DNA of 15,769 nucleotides from Ruminococcaceae bacterium UBA3903 (GTDB lineage Bacteria > Bacillota > Clostridia > Oscillospirales > Acutalibacteraceae), in the NCBI GenBank assembly GCA_002391625.1, contig DGFJ01000026.1:1-15769 (forward strand). Reading direction: 5' to 3'. A program made the position numbers and the translations under genes. This document shows positions 1 through 7,641 of the stretch, piece by piece (the stretch's first letter is position 1; every line of letters begins with the position of its first letter). The notes under the pieces are model-generated. The model saw only the letters and a list, made by a program, of their open reading frames with translations, searched no databases and was not told where the DNA came from.

Positions 1-2006
1 AGGCTCTTATCCTCTATATTTTTAGTAGTTGTTTTCTTAGCTGTAGTCTTTTTGACAGTTGTTTTCTTTGTTGTTGTCCTTTTCTTTGGTGCTTTTTTTA
101 TACATTTAAAGTACATAACTGATAAAGGAGGCAACGTTAGCTTAATAGCATTCTCATAATCATGAATATCCGACGGGAACGACTTTATTTTGTCACCGTT
201 GGTTATACCTGTACCGCCAAACTGTTTATCATCTGTGTTTAGCACCTCTGCATATGTGCCTGCGTCAGGTACGCCAATACAGTATTCTTCACGCTGTGCA
301 GGCTGAAAGTTGCATACACCAATAATCCTGTCCCCATTTTTTGCAATTCTGCAAAAGGCGATAACGCTTTGTGTATAATCGTTATGGTGTATCCAATGAA
401 AACCCTCCCAGGAATCGTCCACCTCGTACAGGGCTGGTGTATTCTTATAAAAGTTATTAATTGTTTTGTAAAAATAATTAAGCTCCTTATGCTTATCATA
501 TGATAACAAATTCCACTGAAGCTCCTTGGTAGCGTTCCACTCGTCAAACTGACCAATCTCACTACCCATAAACGTCAGCTTTTTACCTGGGTGTATCATC
601 ATATACGCCATAAAGGCACGCACCTGTGCAAACTTCTCCTCATAGCTGCCTGGCATTTTATTTATCAAAGAACCCTTCCCATACACCACCTCATCATGGG
701 ATATAGGCAACAGGAAGTTTTCTGAAAAGGCATAGTAAAAGGAGAACGTTAAAGCGTCATGGTTAAACGGCTTATACATAGGGTCTAAGGACATATAGTT
801 TAACATATCGTTCATCCAGCCCATATTCCACTTAAAGTCAAAGCCTAAGCCACCGTCCTTAACAGCACCGGAAACCTTTGGCCACGCTGTGGACTCCTCG
901 GCTATCATCAAAAAATCCGGATACAGGCGGTGGATAGTGTCATTTAGCCTTTGCAGAAACTCTACAGCCTCCAAATGCTCCTTACCACCATACTTGTTGG
1001 CAACCCATTCACCATCTGGTCTGTTATAGTCCAGATATAGCATAGATGCCACAGCGTCCATCCGAATACCGTCTATATGATATTTGTCTGCCCAAAAAAT
1101 AGCACTGGACATTAAAAAGCTGATAACCTCATAACGGGAGTAGTCAAATACCAAGGTCCCCCACTCCTTATGCTCACCCTTGCGTGTGTCAGCATATTCA
1201 TAGCAGCAGGTACCATCAAACTTTGCCAATGCAAAGTCATCCTTTGGAAAATGTGCAGGTACCCAGTCAATAATAACACCGATGTCGTTTTTGTGACATT
1301 CGTTAACAAACTCCATAAAATCATGTGGCGTGCCATAACGTGATGTAGGTGCAAAGTAGCCTGTTACCTGATATCCCCACGAGCCATCAAATGGATATTC
1401 TGTTATGGGCATAAACTCTATGTGTGTATAGCCCATTTCCTTTATATAAGGTATAAGGCTTTCTGCCAGCTGTTTGTAGCTGTATCTGTTGCCGTCTGGG
1501 TGTATTTTCCATGAACCGGCATGGATTTCATATATATTCATAGGTGCTTGAGTATACTTTGTTTTTCCACGTTTAGCGTACCATCTTTTATCTGTCCATT
1601 TATAACCGTCAATGTCATAATACAGGGAAGCGTTATTAGGACGTGTTTCAAAGTGAAAGCCGTAAGGGTCTGATTTATATGCTTTTTGATTCCATGAGGA
1701 TTCCACACAATAGCGATAAGCATCATACTGCGTTACATCTTTTATGTAACATTCCCATACACCGCCGCCCTTTATCCGTGTCATAGGGTTAGCACCGTCG
1801 TTCCATTTGTTAAAATCCCCCACTACAGATACATATATAGCATTAGGAGCCCACACACGAAAAACAACACAGGGGTCACCATCTACCGTTGTAGGATGTG
1901 CTCCCATAAATTCATAAGCCGAATGGCTGTCACCGTCGTAAAACAATTGTAGCTGTGAACGGTTATCCACCTGCAAAGTAGTTATTTTCTCTTTTTCATT
2001 TTTCAT
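1..2006 (-). CDS. glgB: 1,4-alpha-glucan branching enzyme GlgB (GH13), 3' end cut by window edge
   Basis: Makes the alpha-1,6 branches of glycogen from alpha-1,4-glucan in the cytoplasm. The frame is open from the ATG at 2006 to the left edge (668 codons), so the stop is off-window. An AGGAGG lies about 12 nt upstream. Residues ~20-110 look like a CBM48 domain (SAYEFMGAHP, then VFRVWAPNA); YEIHAGSW opens the GH13 barrel. Catalytic residues by motif: nucleophile D317 (DGIRMDAVASMLY), acid/base E370 (IAEEST) and stabiliser D438 (LPISHDEVV). Their spacing (53 and 121 residues) equals that in E. coli GlgB, but they lie about 88 residues earlier, so the extra N1 domain is absent, as in the shorter bacterial branching enzymes. 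The usual enzyme ends near VMYFKCI. A low-complexity Lys/Thr/Ala tail then runs at least 30 residues to the edge. Divergent from iorA. The enzyme call is secure; the role of the tail is unknown. Confidence 0.96.
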   Translation of the reverse strand, partial: MKNEKEKITTLQVDNRSQLQLFYDGDSHSAYEFMGAHPTTVDGDPCVVFRVWAPNAIYVSVVGDFNKWNDGANPMTRIKGGGVWECYIKDVTQYDAYRYCVESSWNQKAYKSDPYGFHFETRPNNASLYYDIDGYKWTDKRWYAKRGKTKYTQAPMNIYEIHAGSWKIHPDGNRYSYKQLAESLIPYIKEMGYTHIEFMPITEYPFDGSWGYQVTGYFAPTSRYGTPHDFMEFVNECHKNDIGVIIDWVPAHFPKDDFALAKFDGTCCYEYADTRKGEHKEWGTLVFDYSRYEVISFLMSSAIFWADKYHIDGIRMDAVASMLYLDYNRPDGEWVANKYGGKEHLEAVEFLQRLNDTIHRLYPDFLMIAEESTAWPKVSGAVKDGGLGFDFKWNMGWMNDMLNYMSLDPMYKPFNHDALTFSFYYAFSENFLLPISHDEVVYGKGSLINKMPGSYEEKFAQVRAFMAYMMIHPGKKLTFMGSEIGQFDEWNATKELQWNLLSYDKHKELNYFYKTINNFYKNTPALYEVDDSWEGFHWIHHNDYTQSVIAFCRIAKNGDRIIGVCNFQPAQREEYCIGVPDAGTYAEVLNTDDKQFGGTGITNGDKIKSFPSDIHDYENAIKLTLPPLSVMYFKCIKKAPKKRTTTKKTTVKKTTAKKTTTKNIEDKS

Positions 2007-2047
2007 AATTGCCTTCTTCCTCCTATTCGTCCAATCTCATATAATAC

Positions 2048-2076
2048 ATCATATCAATTTTTACGTTAAAATTCAA
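2048..2076 (-). promoter_or_regulatory. Predicted sigma-A promoter of glgB
   Basis: On the minus strand, TTGAAT (2076-2071), a 17-nt spacer and TATGAT (2053-2048) form a good -35/-10 pair. Transcription would start near 2041, about 35 nt before the glgB ATG, leaving room for the AGGAGG. The -35 overlaps the edge of a 53-bp inverted repeat (2075-2127). Confidence 0.7.
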
Positions 2077-2127
2077 TAGTTTTGGAAAAAATATACACAA
2101 TGTTTTTGTGTAATATCCAAAACTATT
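2075..2127. repeat. 53-bp nested inverted repeat upstream of glgB
   Basis: Outer arms AATAGTTTTGGA (2075-2086) and TCCAAAACTATT (2116-2127) are perfect 12-bp inverted copies with a 29-nt gap. Inside the gap, TACACAA (2094-2100) and TTGTGTA (2106-2112) form a second perfect 7-bp inverted pair around a 5-nt loop. The outer arm abuts the glgB -35 box. Neither predicted promoter transcribes the element, so a DNA-level role such as an operator is more likely than an RNA hairpin. No known regulator site was recognised. Confidence 0.7.
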
Positions 2128-2311
2128 TTACTAAATGTTTTCAAAAGCATCTACATTTTAACATATTGACATTAATTATAATGGGATATTTTACTTTTTC
2201 ATTACACTAAATGCAAACAAATAAATTGTATCACAGTAATCCTGTCGAAACCCACATTAATGTGCATATAAAAAATGCCATATTTTTGGTTATTTTGAAG
2301 GATACAAAGCA

Positions 2312-2340
2312 TTGACAAATTAACCCATAAGTGATATAAA
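2312..2340 (+). promoter_or_regulatory. Predicted sigma-A promoter of the T-box/iorA-iorB-paaK operon
   Basis: A perfect -35 TTGACA (2312-2317), a 17-nt spacer and TATAAA (2335-2340). Expected start is near 2347, which places the whole T-box leader in the transcript. It is the strongest-looking promoter in the window, as expected where expression is throttled downstream by attenuation. Confidence 0.85.
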
Positions 2341-2346
2341 AGAATG

Positions 2347-2620
2347 TATATAAACCGTTGACGTGGAAGTAAAAAGACAAAAGGACTTTACAGAGAGTGT
2401 GGGGCAGCTGAGAACCACATAAGCAGCCGTGCCTTACAATGGGCCACCGAGGGTATGAGGAACAGCGTTCAGCTTAGTATTTCATAACGTATAAACAGCG
2501 TAAAGGTTTTGGAGCATGATTGTACTCCACAAAGGTAGGTTTAACCTATAAAACGAGGTGGCACCACGGGTAGAATATTTTTGCTCGTCCTTGGCATATG
2601 CTAAGGGCGAGCTTTTTTAT
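2347..2620 (+). promoter_or_regulatory. T-box riboswitch leader, specifier read as UGG (Trp)
   Basis: Senses the charging state of a tRNA and allows transcription past a terminator when the tRNA is uncharged. Visible parts in order: a GUUGA/UCAGC basal pairing around 2357 and 2470; an AGUA-type element near 2368; AGAGAG (2392-2397); a stem I distal hairpin with GUGG and CCAC arms (about 2398-2418); the T-box core GAGGTGGCACCACGG (2555-2569); and a terminator. The codon six bases before GAG (2449-2451) is UGG at 2440-2442; the same spacing gives ACC (Thr) in the thrS leader in this window. The antiterminator bulge UGGC would pair with a tRNA ending G73-CCA. From general knowledge, bacterial tRNA-Trp has G73 whereas tRNA-Phe and tRNA-Tyr have A73. 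A UAC at 2435-2437 is a less likely alternative. T-box call firm; Trp specificity probable. Confidence 0.92.
2583..2618 (+). terminator. T-box regulated intrinsic terminator
   Basis: GCTCGTCCTT (2583-2592) pairs with AAGGGCGAGC (2603-2612) and extends inward through GGC/GCT to about 13 bp with a 4-nt loop, followed by a T6 run. It lies directly after the T-box core, so it is the structure that competes with the tRNA-stabilised antiterminator. Confidence 0.9.
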
Positions 2621-2713
2621 TTTTTGCTGTTTCTGCACAACCAACCTTAGTGCTAAAGCCTCATAGAACAACAGACAAGGCATATATAGAATATATAAAC
2701 ACAGGAGGAACAT

Positions 2714-4516
2714 ATGAGCAAAAAATTTTTAATGGGTAACGAAGCCATTGCTATGGGTGCTATACACGCAGGCGTAAACGTAGTATGCGGTTATCCCGGT
2801 ACACCATCAACCGAAATATTGGAAACCATAGCCAAGGAAAATAACGGTGAAATATATGTAGAATGGTCAGTAAACGAAAAAGCGGCCTTAGAGGTTGGTG
2901 CAGGTGCTGCATACAGCGGTGCCAGAACATTAGTTACAATGAAGCAGGTTGGCTTAAACGTAGCCTCTGACCCATTAATGAGCCTTGCCTATGTAGGTGT
3001 AAAGGGTGGTATGGTTATAGTATCAGCAGATGACCCAGGTCCTATATCCTCTCAAACAGAGCAGGACACCAGACATTTTGGTCAGTTCTCTAAGCTGCCT
3101 GTTTTTGACCCTGCCTCCCCAGAGGAAGCCTACCAAATGATACAGGATGCCTTTACATATTCAGAAGAATATGGCACACCTGTGCTTTTTAGACCCACTA
3201 CACGCATTTGTCATGCCTGTGTACCTGTTAATATGACAGATACACCCTATGTTAATAAGCCAGAGGGCTTTATAAAGGACACCATGCGTTGGGTTATTTT
3301 CCCACGTACATCCTACCTAAATCATATTAAAATAGAAAAACGCAACCAAAAGCTTTCACAGGTGTTTTCCCACTACAGGCTAAATGCCATAGAGGGCAGC
3401 GGCACTAAGGGTATCGCCACAGGCGGTGTAAGCTATGCCTATGTTAAAGAGGCATTAAAGGACGCCCCTACAAATGTAAGGCTGTTAAAGGTTGCCACAC
3501 CTCACCCATTTCCAGAGGAGCTGGCAATGAAATTTTTACAAGGCTTAGACGAGGTTATAGTAATAGAGGAGCTGGACCCTGTTATAGAAAAGGAGCTTAT
3601 ATTCCTATGTGGTAAAAACGGGATTAAGCTTACAATAAAGGGCAAGCTGTCCCACCATGTGCAAAACGCAGGAGAAAACACGGTAGAATCGGTAAAAGAG
3701 GTGCTAAGTAGCTTTTTAGGCCTTGCATATGAAAAGCCGAAGGCTCAGCAGACTCCTCCCCTGCCGGTCAGACCACCTGTGCTGTGTGCCGGCTGTCCAC
3801 ATCGTGCTTCATTTTATGCTGTAAAGCAAGCTGTCAAGGGACAAAGGGCGGTTTTCTCTGGTGACATCGGCTGTTACACCCTAGGCAACGCAAAGCCACT
3901 GGATATGGTTGACACCTGTTTATGTATGGGTGCAGACGTAACCATTGCACAGGGTATTCATCGTGTAGAGCCAGACACAATAAACTTTGCTTTTATAGGT
4001 GACAGCACATTTTTCGCCTCTGGTATGACAGGCGTTGTAAACGCTGTGTACAACAACACTGACATAATATTGGTGGTGCTGGACAACTCCACTACTGCCA
4101 TGACAGGTCATCAGCCCCACCCAGGCACAGGTAAAACAATGATGGGTGACATAGTAAACAAGGTAGACATTGAAAAAATATTACTGGCTGTTGGGGTAAC
4201 AAGGGTTGTTAAGGCTGACCCATTAGACCTAACTCAGGCTATTAACGCAGTAAAATCAGTAACCGCCGTTAAGGGTGTAAAGGCTATTATTTTTAAATCA
4301 CCCTGTGTAGCTGTTACAAAACCATCACAGCAATATGCTGTAGATAAAGAAAAATGTATTAATTGTAAAAGGTGTATAAAGGAGCTTGGCTGCCCTGCTG
4401 TGGTAATCAAGGACAATAAAGCATATATAGAGCCATCGCTGTGCTTTGGCTGTTCAATATGCAGTCAGGTATGCCCAGTAAATGCTATAACAAAAGGAGG
4501 CAACCACAATGGCTAA
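2714..4516 (+). CDS. iorA: Indolepyruvate ferredoxin oxidoreductase, alpha subunit
   Basis: Thiamine-diphosphate iron-sulfur subunit that interconverts aryl pyruvates (indole-, phenyl-, hydroxyphenylpyruvate) and aryl-acetyl-CoA plus CO2 with ferredoxin; cytoplasmic, partner of IorB. 600 aa, usual for the family. The N-terminal pyrimidine-binding domain shows GYPGTPSTE (~26-34) and EWSVNEKAALE (~50-60). The central ThDP domain shows CAGCPHR (from C358), GDSTFF (429-434) and the metal-binding DN (457-458). The C-terminal ferredoxin part shows CINCKRC from C548 and CFGCSICSQVCP from C577, for two clusters. An AGGAGG sits 5 nt before the ATG. First gene behind the T-box; its end overlaps iorB by 8 nt. 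The standard annotation is catabolic, but T-box control points to reductive carboxylation of aryl-acetyl-CoA for amino-acid synthesis (inference). Exact aryl substrate not readable from sequence. Confidence 0.95.
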   Translation: MSKKFLMGNEAIAMGAIHAGVNVVCGYPGTPSTEILETIAKENNGEIYVEWSVNEKAALEVGAGAAYSGARTLVTMKQVGLNVASDPLMSLAYVGVKGGMVIVSADDPGPISSQTEQDTRHFGQFSKLPVFDPASPEEAYQMIQDAFTYSEEYGTPVLFRPTTRICHACVPVNMTDTPYVNKPEGFIKDTMRWVIFPRTSYLNHIKIEKRNQKLSQVFSHYRLNAIEGSGTKGIATGGVSYAYVKEALKDAPTNVRLLKVATPHPFPEELAMKFLQGLDEVIVIEELDPVIEKELIFLCGKNGIKLTIKGKLSHHVQNAGENTVESVKEVLSSFLGLAYEKPKAQQTPPLPVRPPVLCAGCPHRASFYAVKQAVKGQRAVFSGDIGCYTLGNAKPLDMVDTCLCMGADVTIAQGIHRVEPDTINFAFIGDSTFFASGMTGVVNAVYNNTDIILVVLDNSTTAMTGHQPHPGTGKTMMGDIVNKVDIEKILLAVGVTRVVKADPLDLTQAINAVKSVTAVKGVKAIIFKSPCVAVTKPSQQYAVDKEKCINCKRCIKELGCPAVVIKDNKAYIEPSLCFGCSICSQVCPVNAITKGGNHNG

Positions 4517-5081
4517 TAACTGTTTATTATGCGGTGTAGGCGGTCAAGGCACGGTATTGGCATCTAAGCTTATAGCTGCCGCTGCCATGAACAACGGCTT
4601 ACAGGTAAAAACCGCCGAAACCATAGGTATGGCACAGCGTGGCGGTTGCGTAGTAAGCCATGTACGCATTGGTTATGATGTGTATTCACCCTTAATACCC
4701 CTTGAAAGTGCTGACGTGCTAATTGCTTTTGAGCCAGCCGAGGCTGTACGCTGTCTGCCTTATTTAAAAAATGACGGTGTAGTAATTGTAAGCCAAAAGG
4801 CAGTAAAGCCAGTTACCGCCTCATTAACTGGGGACACCTATAACGGTGATGAAATGTTGGCATATTTAAAAGAGCATATTACAAGCTTAACCATTGTGGA
4901 CGCTGACACAATCTGTAAGGAGCTAGGCTCAGCAAAGGTTATGAATGTGGTTTTACTAGGGGCGGCGGCACAATCCAATGCCCTAGGTGTAACAAAGGCT
5001 GACCTTGAAAAAGCCATACAGGACAGACTTCCCCAACGGTTCCATGAAATTAACATAAAAGCACTGAATGCAGTGCAATAA
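4509..5081 (+). CDS. iorB: Indolepyruvate ferredoxin oxidoreductase, beta (gamma-domain type) subunit
   Basis: Small subunit of the IOR complex, equivalent to the gamma domain of pyruvate:ferredoxin oxidoreductases. 190 aa, normal length. The N-terminus has the family signature GVGGQGTVLASKLIA (~9-23), then AETIGMAQRGGCVVSHVRIG, the stretch expected near the CoA/ThDP site. An AGGAGG at 4495-4500 is 8 nt before the ATG, inside the end of iorA. The 8-nt overlap suggests coupled translation, fitting an obligate heteromer. The next gene follows 15 nt later. Confidence 0.95.
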   Translation: MANNCLLCGVGGQGTVLASKLIAAAAMNNGLQVKTAETIGMAQRGGCVVSHVRIGYDVYSPLIPLESADVLIAFEPAEAVRCLPYLKNDGVVIVSQKAVKPVTASLTGDTYNGDEMLAYLKEHITSLTIVDADTICKELGSAKVMNVVLLGAAAQSNALGVTKADLEKAIQDRLPQRFHEINIKALNAVQ

Positions 5082-5096
5082 AAAGGGGCAAACGCT

Positions 5097-6329
5097 ATGA
5101 AGATGACCGAAACACAATTTAATAAAATCAAGGCACAAATTAAAAAGCTGACCTCTAAGGAATGCTTTTACAAGCATAAGCTGGAGGGTATAAATCCCGA
5201 CAAAATACAAAGTCAGGAGGACTTTGAAAAACTGCCATTCACATGGAAGGGTGACCTGCGAGAAGCATACCCTCTAGGTTTGATGGCAGTGCCAGAGGAA
5301 GAAATTGTGAGAATACACTCCTCCTCCGGCACAACAGGCACGCCTGTTATTATCCCTTACACACAAAAGGACGTTAACGACTGGGCAGCAATGTTTTCCC
5401 GTTGCTACCAAATGGCTGGCATAACAAGCCATGACCGCATACACATTACACCTGGTTATGGTCTGTGGACAGCAGGCATCGGCTTTCAGCTAGGTGCTGA
5501 AAAGCTAGGTGCTATGACAATTCCTATGGGGCCTGGCAACACTGACAAGCAGCTAAAAATGATGATGGATATGCAGTCTACTGTTTTGTGTGCCACCTCC
5601 TCATATGCCTTACTGTTAGCTGAAGAAATAGCCAAAAGGGGTATCGGTGACAAAATCAAGCTTAAAAAGGGTGTTATCGGTTCTGAACGCTGGGGTGACA
5701 AAATGCGTAAGCGTATAGCACAGGAGCTGGGCGTACAGCTATATGACATTTATGGCTTAACCGAGGTGTACGGTCCAGGTATAGGTATTAGCTGTGACCA
5801 TGAATGTGGTGTACATTATTGGGATGACTTTGTATATTGTGAAATTGTTGACCCTAAAACAGGGGAGGTTTTACCCGACGGTGAAATAGGTGAGCTTGTT
5901 ATAACCACCTTGGAAAAGGAGGGCGCTCCACTAATCCGCTATCGTACCCACGACCTAACCAGAATGATACCGGGTGACTGCCCATGTGGTTCAAAATACC
6001 CACGCATAGACACAATCCTAGGCAGAACCGACGATATGATAAAGGTAAAGGGTGTTAACATTTTTCCTAGCCAAATAGAGGAGATGCTGTCAAGCATTGA
6101 AAATGCCTCCAGCGAATATCAGGTTATGATAGACCATTTAAACGGCAAGGATATTCTTACTCTGTTTGTAGAGGCTGTACCGGGCTGTGACAAAAAACAG
6201 CTGGAAAAGAATCTAATAACCAATTTTAAGCTAAAAATCGGCATAACTATAAAGGCAATGCCTGTAGAAATAGGCGACCTGCCACGTAGCGAAAAAAAGT
6301 CTACACGAATATTTGATAACAGATATTAA
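5097..6329 (+). CDS. paaK: Phenylacetate-CoA ligase family aryl-CoA ligase (AMP-forming)
   Basis: Adenylate-forming enzyme that activates an arylacetate (phenylacetate, possibly indoleacetate) with ATP and CoA. 410 aa, about 20 residues shorter at the N-terminus than most PaaK proteins. Visible motifs: P-loop SSSGTTGTP (75-83), the YDIYGLTEVYGPG adenine-site region (~216-228), ELVITTL, RYRTHDL with D286, and the hinge GRTDDMIKVKGVNIFP (~309-324). Cysteines at C233/C237 and C295/C297 could form a metal site but this is unproven. Start chosen at the first of two close ATGs (5097, 5103) behind an AAGGGG. Last gene of the operon, 15 nt after iorB and followed by a strong terminator. Paired with IorAB it would supply the CoA thioester for carboxylation to aryl pyruvate, or release arylacetate in the reverse direction. 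Substrate uncertain. Confidence 0.9.
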   Translation: MKMTETQFNKIKAQIKKLTSKECFYKHKLEGINPDKIQSQEDFEKLPFTWKGDLREAYPLGLMAVPEEEIVRIHSSSGTTGTPVIIPYTQKDVNDWAAMFSRCYQMAGITSHDRIHITPGYGLWTAGIGFQLGAEKLGAMTIPMGPGNTDKQLKMMMDMQSTVLCATSSYALLLAEEIAKRGIGDKIKLKKGVIGSERWGDKMRKRIAQELGVQLYDIYGLTEVYGPGIGISCDHECGVHYWDDFVYCEIVDPKTGEVLPDGEIGELVITTLEKEGAPLIRYRTHDLTRMIPGDCPCGSKYPRIDTILGRTDDMIKVKGVNIFPSQIEEMLSSIENASSEYQVMIDHLNGKDILTLFVEAVPGCDKKQLEKNLITNFKLKIGITIKAMPVEIGDLPRSEKKSTRIFDNRY

Positions 6330-6397
6330 TCTCTTATATGCTCCACATAAGTTCTCATTACACAATAAAGCTTAAAGCTAAATATATCTGTTAAAGC

Positions 6398-6436
6398 AAG
6401 GGAGGTGAACACCGCTGTTCACCTCCCTTTTACTTT
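6398..6436 (+). terminator. Intrinsic terminator of the iorA-iorB-paaK operon
   Basis: A perfect 14-bp stem, AAGGGAGGTGAACA (6398-6411) with TGTTCACCTCCCTT (6416-6429), and a CCGC loop, followed by a T-rich stretch. It lies 68 nt after the paaK stop. Confidence 0.92.
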
Positions 6437-6631
6437 ATTATCTAATATTAATTGCATCGCCCTGCCACCTTGCCTGCATCAATATATTCAAGCTGTAAAA
6501 ATGCTATACTCTCCTCCACAACATCAAGCCTCCCCTGATTAGGTCAACAGCACTTGCATTAAAAATATTTCTACAATATTAATATTTTATACCTATCATC
6601 AAAAACTCTTAACCCCTGTGGAATATATTAA

Positions 6632-6657
6632 AGGCAACCACATAATTGTGATTGCCT
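6632..6657 (-). terminator. Hairpin after pyrF, possible bidirectional terminator
   Basis: AGGCAACCACA (6632-6642) pairs with TGTGATTGCCT (6647-6657) over 11 bp (one G-T) with a TAAT loop. It begins 24 nt past the pyrF stop. The T-run on the pyrF side is weak, while the plus-strand side has AATTTTTAT, so it may terminate in both directions or mainly back up the paaK terminator. Confidence 0.6.
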
Positions 6658-6680
6658 AATTTTTATCATATTTATAAACT

Positions 6681-7619
6681 TTATGGCAGCTTGATTTCCC
6701 CTGTTACATCTAACAGCAGTTCTTTCATTTTTAAGGCTTCTCGACGTGCGGCCTTTGCATAGTCCTGTGGTGGTAAATTTTCTTCCTTTTGCCATGCACA
6801 CATAATACCCCTAGATGAATTTACAATAGCACCCAAGCCATTGCTGTCAAAAGCACCCCCTATATCATCTGCTGTGCCACCCTGAGCACCATAGCCCGGT
6901 ACTAGGAAAAATGTATGCTTTAGCTCTTTTCTAAGCTCCGTTAGCTGTTCTGGATATGTAGCGCCTACAACAGCACCTACACCAGAATACCCATACCTGC
7001 CCACAAGCTCCTTTCCCCACTGCTCGCACAGCATACCCATATGCAGATACACTGTTTCGTCACCCTCAAGCTGTTGGTTTTGCACCTCACCGGAGCTAGG
7101 GTTAGATGTTTTAACCAATATAAACATACCCTTGTCAGTCCCTTGGCACACCTTAGTAACAGGTGCTACGCCGTCTGTACCCAAATAGCCATTTACTGTT
7201 AATGCGTCAGCACCAAAAGCTTCTATCTCCTCACCCTGTACCTCTGTTGTACCTAGGTGTGCATTGGCATATGCTTCCATGGTTGTGCCTATGTCATTTC
7301 TTTTACCGTCTGTTATTACAAACAAGCCCTTGCTTTTAGCATACCTTATGGTTTCTGCCAGTGCCTTAACACCCTGCCAGCCGTACATTTCATAATATGC
7401 TGCCTGTGGCTTTACTGCTGGTACAATGTCATACAGCTCATCAATTAAGCCCTTATTGTAAACTAACAGTGCTTCCGCAGCACCCTCTAAGGTTTTTCCA
7501 TATTTTTCAAAAGCCTGTTCCTTAATATAGTCTGGGATATAGGCAAGCTTTGGGTCTAAGCCCGCCACAGTTGGATTTTGCTTGTCTGCTATTGCTTTTA
7601 TTAGTCTGTCAAATGCCAT
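6681..7619 (-). CDS. pyrF: Orotidine 5'-phosphate decarboxylase, type 2
   Basis: Last step of UMP synthesis: decarboxylates OMP to UMP in the cytoplasm. 312 aa, the length of the longer type 2 PyrF group (not the ~240-aa type 1). Motifs: GLDPKLAYIP (~20-29), AVKPQAAYYE (~68-77), the catalytic DGKRNDIG (D104, K106, D109), NGYLGTDG, VKTSNPSSGE and the phosphate-binding VPGYGAQGG. The start is placed at the ATG at 7619, 8 nt after a GGAGG (7632-7628), giving a 22-nt gap from pyrC. A longer in-frame reading from 7670 would overlap pyrC and lacks a ribosome binding site. Last gene of the minus-strand operon with pyrC. Confidence 0.96.
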   Translation of the reverse strand: MAFDRLIKAIADKQNPTVAGLDPKLAYIPDYIKEQAFEKYGKTLEGAAEALLVYNKGLIDELYDIVPAVKPQAAYYEMYGWQGVKALAETIRYAKSKGLFVITDGKRNDIGTTMEAYANAHLGTTEVQGEEIEAFGADALTVNGYLGTDGVAPVTKVCQGTDKGMFILVKTSNPSSGEVQNQQLEGDETVYLHMGMLCEQWGKELVGRYGYSGVGAVVGATYPEQLTELRKELKHTFFLVPGYGAQGGTADDIGGAFDSNGLGAIVNSSRGIMCAWQKEENLPPQDYAKAARREALKMKELLLDVTGEIKLP

Positions 7620-7641
7620 TGTATTTTCCTCCAGTATTTGT

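Larger units (their letters stand above)
6330..6680. other. Convergent intergenic region without a convincing gene
   Basis: This spacer between the ends of paaK and pyrF holds the operon terminator (6398-6436) and a second hairpin (6632-6657). Between them, 6448-6543 on the minus strand is open for 31 codons and reads like protein (RLDVVEESIAFLQLEYID), ending in TAA. It follows an in-frame TGA and has no start codon or ribosome binding site that I would accept. It may be a decayed gene remnant or chance. Confidence 0.5.

Noticed and set aside
2166..2182. Second plus-strand promoter (TTGACA at 2166, TATAAT at 2177)
   Set aside because: The two boxes are only 5 nt apart, so they cannot form one sigma-A promoter, and no partner boxes at 17 nt were found.
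2435..2437. UAC (Tyr) as the specifier of the iorA T-box
   Set aside because: It does not fit the codon-N6-GAG spacing validated on the thrS leader, and the UGGC bulge disagrees with A73 of tRNA-Tyr. It is not fully excluded without an alignment.
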